Of a DNA stretch of 64,000 bases, positions 10,985 to 24,600 are shown one piece after another. The notes under the pieces are model-generated. The model saw only the letters and a list, made by a program, of their open reading frames with translations, was not told the DNA's origin and ran no database searches. Where the stretch lies: the NCBI RefSeq assembly GCF_050947875.1, contig NW_027460416.1, positions 19,523 to 83,522 of the forward strand, given 5' to 3'. This DNA comes from Dermacentor variabilis. Lineage: Eukaryota; Arthropoda; Arachnida; Ixodida; Ixodidae. The first letter of the stretch is position 1, and each line of letters begins with the position of its first letter. The position numbers and the translations under genes are program-made.

Positions 10985-11881
10985 ATGCATGCAAATGGTG
11001 CTTTTGGCAGAACGCGCGCGTGGATTTCTACCAAACGACGTGAAAAGCATGCCGATGCTGCTCTTTTTAACATCCGCACATGGATTTGTGCCAAAGCGCG
11101 TTTTAAGCATGCGCATGCATCTTTTGGTAGACGCGGACGCAGTTTTCTGCAAAACCACACGATACGCATGCATGCGGTGCTTTTGGCAGAACGCGCGCGT
11201 GGATTTCTACCAAACGACGTGAAAAGCATGCCGATGCTGCTCTTTTTAGCACCCGCACATGGATTTGTGCCAAAACGCGTTTTTAGCATGCACATGCATC
11301 TTTTGGTAGACGCGGACGCAGTTTTCTGCAAAACCACACGATATGCATGCAAATGGTGCTTTTGGCAGAACGCGCGTGTGGATTTCTACCAAACGACGTG
11401 AAAAGCATGCCGATGCTGCTCTTTTTAGCACCCGCACATGGATTTGTGCCAAAACGCGTTTTAAGCATGCGCATGCATCTTTTGGTAGACGCGGACGCAG
11501 TTTTCTGCAAAACCACACGGTATGCATGCAAATGGTGCTTTTGGCAGAACGCGCGCGTGGATTTCTGCCAAACGACGTGAAAAGCATGCCGATGCTGCTC
11601 TTTTTAACATCCGCACATGGATTTGTGCCAAAACGCGTTTTAAGCATGCGCATGCATCTTTTGGTAGACGCGGACGCAGTTTTCTGCAAAACCACACGAT
11701 ATGCATGCAAATGGTGCTTTTGGCAGAACGCGCGCGTGGATTTCTACCAAACGACGTGAAAAGCATGCCGATGCTGCTCTTTTTAACATCCGCACATGGA
11801 TTTGTGCCAAAGCGCGTTTTAAGCATGCGCATGCATCTTTTGGTAGACGCGGACGCAGTTTTCTGCAAAACCACACGATAG
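10985..11881 (+). repeat. Five-monomer segment copied from or to 961-1857
   Basis: It matches 961-1857 at an offset of 10,024 bp, including the CGCATGCATGCGG junction (1141 and 11165) and the CACGGTATGC junction that follows it. Private substitutions remain in each copy (for example CATGAATTTG near 1775 and TTTCTGCCAAAC near 11566). Confidence 0.75.
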
Positions 11882-12780
11882 GCATGCAAATGGTGCTTTT
11901 GGCAAAACGCGCGCGTGGATTTCTACCAAACGACGTGAAAAGCATGCCGATGCTGCTCTTTTTAGCACCCGCACATGGATTTGTGCCAAAACGCGTTTTT
12001 AGCATGCACATGCATCTTTGGTAGACGCGGACGCAGTTTTCTGCAAAACCACACGATATGCATGCAAATGGTGCTTTTGGCAGAACGCGCGTGTGGATTT
12101 CTACCAAACGACGTGAAAAGCATGCCGATGCTGCTCTTTTTAGCACCCGCACATGGATTTGTGCCAAAACGCGTTTTAAGCATGCGCATGCATCTTTTGG
12201 TAGACGCGGACGCAGTTTTCTGCAAAACCACACGATATGCATGCAAATGATGCTTTTGGCAGAACGCGCGCGTGGATTTCTACCAAACGACGTGAAAAGC
12301 ATGCCGATGCTGCTCTTTTTAGCACCCGCACATGGATTTGTGCCAAAACGCGTTTTTAGCATGCACATGCATCTTTTGGGAGACGCGGACGCAGTTTTCT
12401 GCAAAACCACACGATATGCATGCAAATGGTGCTTTTGGCACAACGCGCGTGTGGATTTCTACCAAACGACGTGAAAAGCATGCCGATGCTGCTCTTTTTA
12501 GCACCCGCACATGGATTTGTGCCAAAACGCGTTTTAAGCATGCGCATGCATCTTTTGGTAGACGCGGACGCAGTTTTCTGCAAAACCACACGATATGCAT
12601 GCAAATGGTGCTTTTGGCAGAGCGCGCGTGGATTTCTACCAAACGACGTGAAAAGCATGCCGATGCTGCTCTTTTTAGCACCCGCACATGGATTTGTGCC
12701 AAAACGCGTTTTTAGCATGCACATGCATCTTTTGGTAGGCGCGGACGCAGTTTTCTGCAAAACCACACGATATGCATGCA
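11165..12780 (+). repeat. Ordered marker block, copy 1
   Basis: Rare alleles appear in fixed order: CGCATGCATGCGG (11165), CACGGTATGC (about 11516), GCAAATGATGC (about 12243), GGCACAACGCG (about 12437) and GGTAGGCGCGG (about 12734). The same order recurs from 16710, 22979 and 38014. This copy contains a 1 bp loss near 12019 and a 2 bp loss near 12620. Confidence 0.8.
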
Positions 12781-14969
12781 AATGGTGCTTTTGGCAGAAC
12801 GCGCGCGTGGATTTCTACCAAACGACGTGAAAAGCATGCCGATGCTGCTCTTTTTGACATCCGCACATGGATTTGTGCCAAAGCGCGTTTTAAGCATGCG
12901 CATGCATCTTTTGGTAGACGCGGACGCAGTTTTCTGCAAAACCACACGATAGGCATGCAAATGGTGCTTTTGGCAGAACGCGCGTGTGGATTTCTACCAA
13001 ACGACGTGAAAAGCATGCCGATGCTGCTCTTTTTAGCACCCGCACATGGATTTGTGCCAAAACGCGTTTTAAGCATGCGCATGCATCTTTTGGTAGACGC
13101 GGACGCAGTTTTCTGCAAAACCACACGATATGCATGCAAATGGTGCTTTTGGCAGAACGCGCGCGTGGATTTCTACCAAACGACGTGAAAAGCATGCCGA
13201 TGCTGCTCTTTTTAGCACCCGCACATGGATTTGTGCCAAAACGCGTTTTAAGCATGCGCATGCATCTTTTGGTAGACGCGGACGCAGTTTTCTGCAAAAC
13301 CACACGATATGCATGCAAATGGTGCTTTTGGCAGAACGCGCGCGTGGATTTCTACCAAACGACGTGAAAAGCATGCCGATGCTGCTCTTTTTGACATCCG
13401 CACATGGATTTGTGCCAAAGCGCGTTTTAAGCATGCGCATGCATCTTTTGGTATACGCGGACGCAGTTTTCTGCAAAACCACACGATAGGCATGCAAATG
13501 GTGCTTTTGGCAGAACGCGCGTGTGGATTTCTACCAAACGACGTGAAAAGCATGCCGATGCTGCTCTTTTTAGCACCCGCACATGGATTTGTGCCAAAAC
13601 GCGTTTTAAGCATGCGCATGCATCTTTTGGTAGACGCGGACGCAGTTTTCTGCAAAACCACACGATATGCATGCAAATGGTGCTTTTGGCAGAACGCGCG
13701 CGTGGATTTCTACCAAACGACGTGAAAAGCATGCCGATGCTGCTCTTTTTAACATCCGCACATGGATTTGTGCCAAAACGCGTTTTAAACATGCGCATGC
13801 ATCTTTTGGTAGACGCGGACGCAGTTTTCTGCAAAACCACACGATAGGCATGCAAATGGTGCTTTTGGCAGAACGCGCGCGTGGATTTCTACCAAACGAC
13901 GTGAAAAGCATGCCGATGCTGCTCTTTTTAGCACCCGCACATGGATTTGTGCCAAAACGCGTTTTTAGCATGCACATGCATCTTTTGGTAGACGCGGACG
14001 CAGTTTTCTGCAAAACCACACGATATGCATGCAAATGGTGCTTTTGGCAGAACGCGCGTGTGGATTTCTACCAAACGACGTGAAAAGCATGCCGATGCTG
14101 CTCTTTTTAGCACCCGCACATGGATTTGTGCCAAAACGCGTTTTAAGCATGCGCATGCATTTTTGGTAGACGCGGACGCAGTTTTCTGCAAAACCACACG
14201 ATATGCATGCAAATGGTGCTTTTGGCAGAACGCGCGCGTGGATTTCTACCAAACGACGTGAAAAGCATGCCGATGCTGCTCTTTTTAACATCCCCACATG
14301 GATTTGTGCCAAAACGCGTTTTAAGCATGCGCATGCATCTTTTGGTAGACGCGGACGCAGTTTTCTGCAAAACCACACGATATGCATGCAAATGGTGCTT
14401 TTGGCAGAACGCGCGCGTGGATTTCTACCAAACGACGTGAAAAGCATGCCGATGCTGCTCTTTTTAACATCCGCACATGGATTTGTGCCAAAGCGCGTTT
14501 TAAGCATGCGCATGCATCTTTTGGTAGACGCGGACGCAGTTTTCTGCAAAACCACACGATAGGCATGCAAATGGTGCTTTTGGCAGAACGCTCGCGTGGA
14601 TTTCTACCAAACGACGTGAAAAGCATGCCGATGCTGCTCTTTTTAGCACCCGCACATGGATTTGTGCCAAAACGCGTTTTAAGCATGCGCATGCATCTTT
14701 TGGTAGACGCGGACGCAGTTTTCTGCAAAACCACACGATATGCATGCAAATGGTGCTTTTGGCAGAACGCGCGCGTGGATTTCTACCAAACGACGTGAAA
14801 AGCATGCCGATGCTGCTCTTTTTAACATCCGCACATGGATTTGTGCCAAAGCGCGTTTTAAGCATGCGCATGCATCTTTTGGTAGACGCGGACGCAGTTT
14901 TCTGCAAAACCACACGATATACATGCAAATGGTGCTTTTGGCAGAACGCGCGCGTGGATTTCTACCAAA

Positions 14970-17781
14970 CGACGTCAAAAGCATGCCGATGCTGCTCTTT
15001 TTATCATCCGCACATGGATTTGTGCCAAAGCGCGTTTTAAGCATGCGCATGCATCTTTTGGTAGACGCGGACGCAGTTTTCTGCAAAACCACACGATACG
15101 CATGCATGCGGTGCTTTTGGCAGAACGCGCGCGTGGATTTCTACCAAACGACGTGAAAAGCATGCCGATGCTGCTCTTTTTAGCACCCGCACATGGATTT
15201 GTGCCAAAACGCGTTTTTAGCATGCACATGCATCTTTTGGTAGACGCGGACGCAGTTTTCTGCAAAACCACACGATATGCATGCAAATGGTGCTTTTGGC
15301 AGAACGCGCGTGTGGATTTCTACCAAACGACGTGAAAAGCATGCCGATGCTGCTCTTTTTAGCACCCGCACATGGATTTGTGCCAAAACGCGTTTTAAGC
15401 ATGCGCATACATCTTTTGGTAGACGCGGACGCAGTTTTCTGCAAAACCACACGGTATGCATGCAAATGGTGCTTTTGGCAGAACGCGCGCGTGGATTTCT
15501 ACCAAACGACGTGAAAAGCATGCCGATGCTGCTCTTTTTAACATCCGCACATGGATTTGTGCCAAAACGCGTTTTAAGCATGCGCATGCATCTTTTGGTA
15601 GACGCGGACGCAGTTTTCTGCAAAACCACACGATATGCATGCAAATGGTGCTTTTGGCAGAACGCGCGCGTGGATTTCTACCAAACGACGTGAAAAGCAT
15701 GCCGATGCTGCTCTTTTTAACATCCGCACATGGATTTGTGCCAAAGCGCGTTTTAAGCATGCGCATGCATCTTTTGGTAGACGCGGACGCAGTTTTCTGC
15801 AAAACCACACGATAGGCATGCAAATGGTGCTTTTGGCAGAACGCGCGCGTGGATTTCTACCAAACGACGTGAAAAGCATGCCGATGCTGCTCTTTTTAGC
15901 ACCCGCACATGGATTTGTGCCAAAACGCGTTTTTAGCATGCACAAGCATCTTTTGGTAGACGCGGACGCAGTTTTCTGCAAAACCACACGATATGCATGC
16001 AAATGGTGCTTTTGGCAGAACGCGCGTGTGGATTTCTACCAAACGACGTGAAAAGCATGCCGATGCTGCTCTTTTTAGCACCCGCACATGGATTTGTGCC
16101 AAAACGCGTTTTAAGCATGCACATGCATCTTTTGGTAGACGCGGACGCAGTTTTCTGCAAAACCACACGATATGCATGCAAATGGTGCTTTTGGCAGAAC
16201 GCGCGTGTGGATTTCTACCAAACGACGTGAAAAGCATGCCGATGCTGCTCTTTTTAGCACCCGCACATGGATTTGTGCCAAAACGCGTTTTAAGCATGCG
16301 CATGCATCTTTTGGTAGACGCGGACGCAGTTTTCTGCAAAACCACACGATAGGCATGCAAATGGTGCTTTTGGCAGAACGCTCGCGTGGATTTCTACCAA
16401 ACGACGTGAAAAGCATGCCGATGCTGCTCTTTTTAGCACCCGCACATGGATTTGTGCCAAAACGCGTTTTAAGCATGCGCATGCATCTTTTGGTAGACGC
16501 GGACGCAGTTTTCTGCAAAACCACACGATATGCAGGCAAATGGTGCTTTTGGCAGAACGCGCGCGTGGATTTCTACCAAACGACGTCAAAAGCATGCCGA
16601 TGCTGCTCTTTTTATCATCCGCACATGGATTTGTGCCAAAGCGCGTTTTAAGCATGCGCATGCATCTTTTGGTAGACGCGGACGCAGTTTTCTGCAAAAC
16701 CACACGATACGCATGCATGCGGTGCTTTTGGCAGAACGCGCGCGTGGATTTCTACCAAACGACGTGAAAAGCATGCCGATGCTGCTCTTTTTAGCACCCG
16801 CACATGGATTTGTGCCAAAACGCGTTTTTAGCATGCACATGCATCTTTTGGTAGACGCGGACGCAGTTTTCTGCAAAACCACACGATATGCATGCAAATG
16901 GTGCTTTTGGCAGAACGCGCGTGTGGATTTCTACCAAACGACGTGAAAAGCATGCCGATGCTGCTCTTTTTAGCACCCGCACATGGATTTGTGCCAAAAC
17001 GCGTTTTAAGCATGCGCATGCATCTTTTGGTAGACGCGGACGCAGTTTTCTGCAAAACCACACGGTATGCATGCAAATGGTGCTTTTGGCAGAACGCGCG
17101 CGTGGATTTCTACCAAACGACGTGAAAAGCATGCCGATGCTGCTCTTTTTAACATCCGCACATGGATTTGTGCCAAAACGCGTTTTAAGCATGCGCATGC
17201 ATCTTTTGGTAGACGCGGACGCAGTTTTCTGCAAAACCACACGATATGCATGCAAATGGTGCTTTTGGCAGAACGCGCGCGTGGATTTCTACCAAACGAC
17301 GTGAAAAGCATGCCGATGCTGCTCTTTTTAACATCCGCACATGGATTTGTGCCAAAGCGCGTTTTAAGCATGCGCATGCATCTTTTGGTAGACGCGGACG
17401 CAGTTTTCTGCAAAACCACACGATAGGCATGCAAATGGTGCTTTTGGCAGAACGCGCGCGTGGATTTCTACCAAACGACGTGAAAAGCATGCCGATGCTG
17501 CTCTTTTTAGCACCCGCACATGGATTTGTGCCAAAACGCGTTTTTAGCATGCACAAGCATCTTTTGGTAGACGCGGACGCAGTTTTCTGCAAAACCACAC
17601 GATATGCATGCAAATGGTGCTTTTGGCAGAACGCGCGTGTGGATTTCTACCAAACGACGTGAAAAGCATGCCGATGCTGCTCTTTTTAGCACCCGCACAT
17701 GGATTTGTGCCAAAACGCGTTTTAAGCATGCGCATGCATCTTTTGGTAGACGCGGACGCAGTTTTCTGCAAAACCACACGA
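14970..17781 (+). repeat. 9-monomer (1,611 bp) higher-order repeat pair
   Basis: Segments about 14970-16170 and 16581-17781 match at 1,611 bp (9 x 179). They share CGTCAAAAGC (14973 and 16584), TTTATCATCC (15000 and 16611), CGCATGCATGCGG (15099 and 16710) and GCACAAGCATC (15941 and 17552). A recombinant A allele (TTTTAAGCATGCACATG, about 16110) is private to the first copy. Confidence 0.85.
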
Positions 17782-18330
17782 TATGCATGCAAATGATGCT
17801 TTTGGCAGAACGCGCGCGTGGATTTCTACCAAACGACGTGAAAAGCGTGCCGATGCTGCTCTTTTTAGCACCCGCACATGGATTTGTGCCAAAACGCGTT
17901 TTTAGCATGCACATGCATCTTTTGGTAGACGCGGACGCAGTTTTCTGCAAAACCACACGATATGCATGCAAATGGTGCTTTTGGCACAACGCGCGTGTGG
18001 ATTTCTACCAAACGACGTGAAAAGCATGCCGATGCTGCTCTTTTTAGCACCCGCACATGGATTTGTGCCAAAACGCGTTTTAAGCATGCGCATGCATCTT
18101 TTGGTAGACGCGGACGCAGTTTTCTGCAAAACCACACGATATGCATGCAAATGGTGCTTTTGGCAGAACGCGCGCGTGGATTTCTACCAAACGACGTGAA
18201 AAGCATGCCGATGCTGCTCTTTTTAGCACCCGCACATGGATTTGTGCCAAAACGCGTTTTTAGCATGCACATGCATCTTTTGGTAGGCGCGGACGCAGTT
18301 TTCTGCAAAACCACACGATATGCATGCAAA
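16710..18330 (+). repeat. Ordered marker block, copy 2
   Basis: It has the same order of rare alleles as the block at 11165: CGCATGCATGCGG (16710), CACGGTATGC (about 17062), GCAAATGATGC (about 17793), GGCACAACGCG (about 17984) and GGTAGGCGCGG (about 18284). It is offset by 31 monomers from copy 1 once the four lost bases between them are counted. Confidence 0.8.
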
Positions 18331-18859
18331 TGGTGCTTTTGGCAGAACGCGCGTGTGGATTTCTACCAAACGACGTGAAAAGCATGCCGATGCTGCTCTT
18401 TTTAGCACCCGCACATGGATTTGTGCCAAAACGCGTTTTAAGCATGCGCATGCATCTTTTGGTAGACGCGGACGCAGTTTTCTGCAAAACCACACGATAT
18501 GCATGCAAGTGGTGCTTTTGGCAGAACGCGCGCGTGGATTTCTACCAAACGACGTGAAAAGCATGCCGATGCTGCTCTTTTTGACATCCGCACATGGATT
18601 TGTGCCAAAGCGCGTTTTAAGCATGCGCATGCATCTTTTGGTAGACGCGGACGCAGTTTTCTGCAAAACCACACGATAGGCATGCAAATGGTGCTTTTGG
18701 CAGAACGCGCGTGTGGATTTCTACCAAACGACGTGAAAAGCATGCCGATGCTGCTCTTTTTAGCACCCGCACATGGATTTGTGTCAAAACGCGTTTTAAG
18801 CATGCGCATGCATCTTTTGGTAGACGCGGACGCAGTTTTCTGCAAAACCACACGATATG

Positions 18860-19640
18860 CATGCAAATGGTGCTTTTTGGCAGAACGCGCGCGTGGATTT
18901 CTACCAAACGACGTGAAAAGCATGCCGATGCTGCTCTTTTTAACATCCGCACATGGATTTGTGCCAAAACGCGTTTTAAGCATGCGCATGCATCTTTTGG
19001 TAGACGCGGACGCAGTTTTCTGCAAAACCACACGATAGGCATGCAAATGGTGCTTTTGGCAGAACGCGCGCGTGGATTTCTACCAAACGACGTGAAAAGC
19101 ATGCCGATGCTGCTCTTTTTAGCACCCGCACATGGATTTGTGCCAAAACGCGTTTTTAGCATGCACATGCATCTTTTGGTAGGCGCGGACGCAGTTTCTG
19201 CAAAACCACACGATATGCATGCAAATGGTGCTTTTGGCAGAACGCGCGTGTGGATTTTCTACAAACGACGTGAAAAGCATGCCGATGCTGCTCTTTTTAG
19301 CACCCGCACATGGATTTGTGCCAAAACGCGTTTAAAGCATGCGCGTGCATCTTTTGGTAGACGCGGACGCAGTTTTCTGCAAAACCACACGATATGCATG
19401 CAAATGGTGCTTTTGGCAGAACGCGCGCGTGGATTTCTACCAAACGACGTGAAAAGCATGCCGATGCTGCTCTTTTTAGCACCCGCACATGGATTTGTGC
19501 CAAAAACGCGTTTTTTAGCATGCACATGCATCTTTTGGTAGGCGCGGACGCAGTTTTCTGCAAAACCACACGATATGCATGCAAATGGTGCTTTTGGCAG
19601 AACGCGCGCGTGGATTTCTACCAAACGACGTGTGAAAAGC
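18860..19640 (+). repeat. Indel-rich monomers, cluster 1
   Basis: Over about 780 bp there are indels in runs and short repeats: an extra T at 18860, a lost T at 19194, an extra T and a lost C near 19255-19262, an extra A and T near 19503-19513, and a duplicated TG at 19632. Substitutions are also higher (TTTAAAGCATGCGCGTG near 19332). Most are homopolymer length changes, so local consensus error is a serious alternative to real divergence. Confidence 0.75.
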
Positions 19641-21444
19641 ATGCCGATGCTGCTCTTTTTAGCACCCGCACATGGATTTGTGCCAAAACGCGTTTTAAGC
19701 ATGCGCATGCATCTTTTGGTAGACGCGGACGCAGTTTTCTGCAAAACCACACGATATGCATGCAAATGGTGCTTTTGGCAGAACGCGCGCGTGGATTTCT
19801 ACCAAACGACGTGAAAAGCATGCCGATGCTGCTCTTTTTAACATCCGCACATGGATTTGTGCCAAAGCGCGTTTTAAGCATGCGCATGCATCTTTTGGTA
19901 GACGCGGACGCAGTTTTCTGCAAAACCACACGATAGGCATGCAAATGGTGCTTTTGGCAGAACGCGCGTGTGGATTTCTACCAAACGACGTGAAAAGCAT
20001 GCCGATGCTGCTCTTTTTAGCACCCGCACATGGATTTGTGCCAAAACGCGTTTTAAGCATGCGCATGCATCTTTTGGTAGACGCGGACGCAGTTTTCTGC
20101 AAAACCACACGATATGCATGCAAATGGTGCTTTTGGCAGAACGCACGCGTGGATTTCTACCAAACGACGTGAAAAGCATGCCGATGCTGCTCTTTTTAGC
20201 ACCCGCACATGGATTTGTGCCAAAACGCGTTTTTAGCATGCACATGCATCTTTTGGTAGACGCGGACGCAGTTTTCTGCAAAACCACACGATATGCATGC
20301 AAATGGTGCTTTTGGCAGAACGCGCGTGTGGATTTCTACCAAACGACGTGAAAAGCATGCCGATGCTGCTCTTTTTAGCACCCGCACATGGATTTGTGCC
20401 AAAACGCGTTTTAAGCATGCGCATGCATCTTTTGGTAGACGCGGACGCAGTTTTCTGCAAAACCACACGATAGGCATGCAAATGGTGCTTTTGGCAGAAC
20501 GCGCGCGTGGATTTCTACCAAACGACGTGAAAAGCATGCCGATGCTGCTCTTTTTAGCACCCGCACATGTATTTGTGCCAAAACGCGTTTTAAGCATGCG
20601 CATGCATCTTTTGGTAGACGCGGACGCAGTTTTCTGCAAAACCACACGATATGCATGCAAATGGTGCTTTTGGCAGAACGCGCGCGTGGATTTCTACCAA
20701 ACGACGTGAAAAGCATGCCGATGCTGCTCTTTTTAACATCCGCACATGGATTTGTGCCAAAGCGCGTTTTAAGCATGCGCATGCATCTTTTGGTAGACGC
20801 GGACGCAGTTTTCTGCAAAACCACACGATATGCATGCAAATGGTGCTTTTGGCAGAACGCGCGCGTGGATTTCTACCAAACGACGTGAAAAGCATGCCGA
20901 TGCTGCTCTTTTTAACATCTGCACATGGATTTGTGCCAAAACGCGTTTTAAGCATGCGCATGCATCTTTTGGTTGACGCGGACGCAGTTTTCTGCAAAAC
21001 CACACGAGATGCATGCAAATGGTGCTTTTGGCAGAACGCGCGCGTGGATTTCTACCAAACGACGTGAAAAGCATGCCGATGCTGCTCTTTTTAACATCCG
21101 CACATGGATTTGTGCCAAAGCCCGTTTTAAGCATGCGCATGCATCTTTTGGTAGACGCGGACGCAGTTTTCTGCAAAACCACCCGATATGCATGCAAATG
21201 GTGCTTTTGGCAGAACGCGCGTGTGGATTTCTACCAAACGACGTGAAAAGCATGCCGATGCTGCCCTTTTTAGCACCCGCACAAGGATTTGTGCCAAAAC
21301 GCGTTTTAAGCATGCGCATGCATCTTTTGGTAGACGCGGACGCAGTTTTCTGCAAAACCACACGATATGCATGCAAATGGTGCTTTTGGCAGAACGCGCG
21401 TGTGGATTTCTACCAAACGACGTGAAAAGCATGCCGATGCTGCT

Positions 21445-22850
21445 CTTTTAACATCCGCACATGGATTTGTGCCAAAGCGCGTTTTAAGCATGCGCATGCA
21501 TCTTTTGGTAGACGCGGACGCAGTTTTCTGCAAAACCACACGATAGGCATGCAAATGGTGCTTTTGGCAGAACGCGCGTGTGGATTTCTACCAAACGACG
21601 TGAAAAGCATGCCGATGCTGCTCTTTTTAGCACCCGCACATGGATTTGTGCCAAAACGCGTTTTAAGCATGCGCATGCATCTTTTGGTAGACGCGGACGC
21701 AGTTTTCTGCAAAACCACACGATAGGCATGCAAATGGTGCTTTTGGCAGAACGCGCGCGTGGATTTCTACCAAACGACGTGAAAAGCATGCCGATGCTGC
21801 TCTTTTTAGCACCCGCACATGGATTTGTGCCAAAACGCGTTTTTAGCATGCACATGCATCTTTTGGTAGACGCGGACGCAGTTTTCTGCAAAACCACACG
21901 ATATGCATGCAAATGGTGCGTTTGGCAGAACGCGCGTGTAGATTTCTACCAAACGACGTGAAAAAGCATGCCGATGCTGCTCTTTTTAGCACCCGCACAT
22001 GGATTTGTGCCAAAACGCGTTTTTAAGCATGCGCATGCATCTTTTGGTAGACGCGGACGCTGTTTTCTGCAAAACCACACCGATATGCATGGAAATGGTG
22101 CTTTTGCAGAACGCGCGCGTGGATTTCTACCAAACGACGTGAAAAGCATACCGATGCTGCTCTTTTTAACATCCGCACATGGATTTGTGCCAAAGCGCGT
22201 TTTAAGCATGCGCATGCATCTTTTGGTAGACGCGGACGCAGTTTTCTGCAAAACCACACGATATGCATGCAAATGGTGCTTTTGGCAGAACGCGCGCGTG
22301 GATTTCTACCAAACGACGTGAAAAGCATGCCGATGCTGCTCTTTTTAACATCCGCACATGGATTTGTGCCAAAACGCGTTTTAAGCATGCGCATGCATCT
22401 TTTGGTAGACGCGACGCAGTTTTCTGCAAAACCACACGATATGCATGCAAATGGTGCTTTTGGCAGAACGCGCGCGTGGATTTCTACCAAACGACGTGAA
22501 AAGCATGCCGATGCTGCTCTTTTTAACATCCGCACATGGATTTGTGCCAAAGCGCGTTTTAAGCATGCGCATGCATCTTTTGGTAGACGCGGACGCAGTT
22601 TTCTGCAAAACCACACGATATGCATGCAAATGGTGCTTTTGGCAGAACGCGCGCGTGGATTTCTACCAAACGACGTCAAAAGCATGCCGATGCTGCTCTT
22701 TTTAACATCCGCACATGGATTTGTGCCAAAACGCGTTTTAAGCATGCGCATGCATCTTTTGGTAGACGCGGACGCAGTTTTCTGCAAACCACACGATATG
22801 CATGCAAATGGTGCTTTTTGGCAGAACGCGCGCGTGGATTTCTACCAAAC
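21445..22850 (+). repeat. Indel-rich monomers, cluster 2
   Basis: About eight single-base indels occur in 1.4 kb, near 21445, 21960, 22021, 22080, 22106, 22412, 22786 and 22815. Substitutions include CATGGAAATGG near 22087 and GCTGTTTTCTGC near 22059. The following 12 kb has none, so the contrast is sharp. Either this is a less homogenised patch or a poorly polished stretch of assembly. Confidence 0.75.
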
Positions 22851-22978
22851 GACGTGAAAAGCATGCCGATGCTGCTCTTTTTAACATCCGCACATGGATT
22901 AGTGCCAAAGCGCGTTTTAAGCATGCGCATGCATCTTTTGGTAGACGCGGACGCAGTTTTCTGCAAAACCACACGATA

Positions 22979-24600
22979 CGCATGCATGCGGTGCTTTTGG
23001 CAGAACGCGCGCGTGGATTTCTACCAAACGACGTGAAAAGCATGCCGATGCTGCTCTTTTTAGCACCCGCACATAGATTTGTGCCAAAACGCGTTTTTAG
23101 CATGCACATGCATCTTTTGGTAGACGCGGACGCAGTTTTCTGCAAAACCACACGATATGCATGCAAATGGTGCTTTTGGCAGAACGCGCGTGTGGATTTC
23201 TACCAAACGACGTGAAAAGCATGCCGATGCTGCTCTTTTTAGCACCCGCACATGGATTTGTGCCAAAACGCGTTTTAAGCATGCGCATGCATCTTTTGGT
23301 AGACGCGGACGCAGTTTTCTGCAAAACCACACGGTATGCATGCAAATGGTGCTTTTGGCAGAACGCGCGCGTGGATTTCTACCAAACGACGTGAAAAGCA
23401 TGCCGATGCTGCTCTTTTTAACATCCGCACATGGATTTGTGCCAAAACGCGTTTTAAGCATGCGCATGCATCTTTTGGTAGACGCGGACGCAGTTTTCTG
23501 CAAAACCACACGATATGCATGCAAATGGTGCTTTTGGCAGAACGCGCGCGTGGATTTCTACCAAACGACGTGAAAAGCATGCCGATGCTGCTCTTTTTAA
23601 CATCCGCACATGGATTTGTGCCAAAGCGCGTTTTAAGCATGCGCATGCATCTTTTGGTAGACGCGGACGCAGTTTTCTGCAAAACCACACGATAGGCATG
23701 CAAATGGTGCTTTTGGCAGAACGCGCGCGTGGATTTCTACCAAACGACGTGAAAAGCATGCCGATGCTGCTCTTTTTAGCACCCGCACATGGATTTGTGC
23801 CAAAACGCGTTTTTAGCATGCACATGCATCTTTTGGTAGACGCGGACGCAGTTTTCTGCAAAACCACACGATATGCATGCAAATGGTGCTTTTGGCAGAA
23901 CGCGCGTGTGGATTTCTACCAAACGACGTGAAAAGCATGCCGATGCTGCTCTTTTTAGCACCCGCACATGGATTTGTGCCAAAACGCGTTTTAAGCATGC
24001 GCATGCATCTTTTGGTAGACGCGGACGCAGTTTTCTGCAAAACCACACGATATGCATGCAAATGATGCTTTTGGCAGAACGCGCGCGTGGATTTCTACCA
24101 AACGACGTGAAAAGCATGCCGATGCTGCTCTTTTTAGCACCCGCACATGGATTTGTGCCAAAACGCGTTTTTAGCATGCACATGCATCTTTTGGTAGACG
24201 CGGACGCAGTTTTCTGCAAAACCACACGATATGCATGCAAATGGTGCTTTTGGCACAACGCGCGTGTGCATTTCTACCAAACGACGTGAAAAGCATACCG
24301 ATGCTGCTCTTTTTAGCACCCGCACATGGATTTTTGCCAAAACGCGTTTTAAGCATGCGCATGCATCTTTTGGTAGACGCGGACGCAGTTTTCTGCAAAA
24401 CCACACGATATGCATGCAAATGGTGTTTTTGGCAGAACGCGCGCGTGGATTTCTACCAAACGACGTGAAAAGCATGCCTATGCTGCTCTTTTTAGCACCC
24501 GCACATGGATTTGTGCCAAAACGCGTTTTTAGCATGCACATGCATCTTTTGGTAGGCGCGGACGCAGTTTTCTGCAAAACCACACGATATGCATGCAAAT
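22979..24600 (+). repeat. Ordered marker block, copy 3
   Basis: CGCATGCATGCGG (22979), CACGGTATGC (about 23331), GCAAATGATGC (about 24058), GGCACAACGCG (about 24250) and GGTAGGCGCGG (about 24552) occur in the same order as in copies 1 and 2. It is offset from copy 2 by 35 monomers plus 4 bp, exactly the net indels between them. It carries private changes such as GTGTGCATTTC near 24265 and GGATTTTTGCC near 24329. Confidence 0.8.

Noticed and set aside
11640..12443. 267-codon minus-strand frame, and similar long frames at 18711-19541 (+), 44924-45709 (-) and 58166-58951 (-)
   Set aside because: Each spans one or more single- or two-base indels that shift the satellite into another open frame. 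The peptide is just more of the same repeat.
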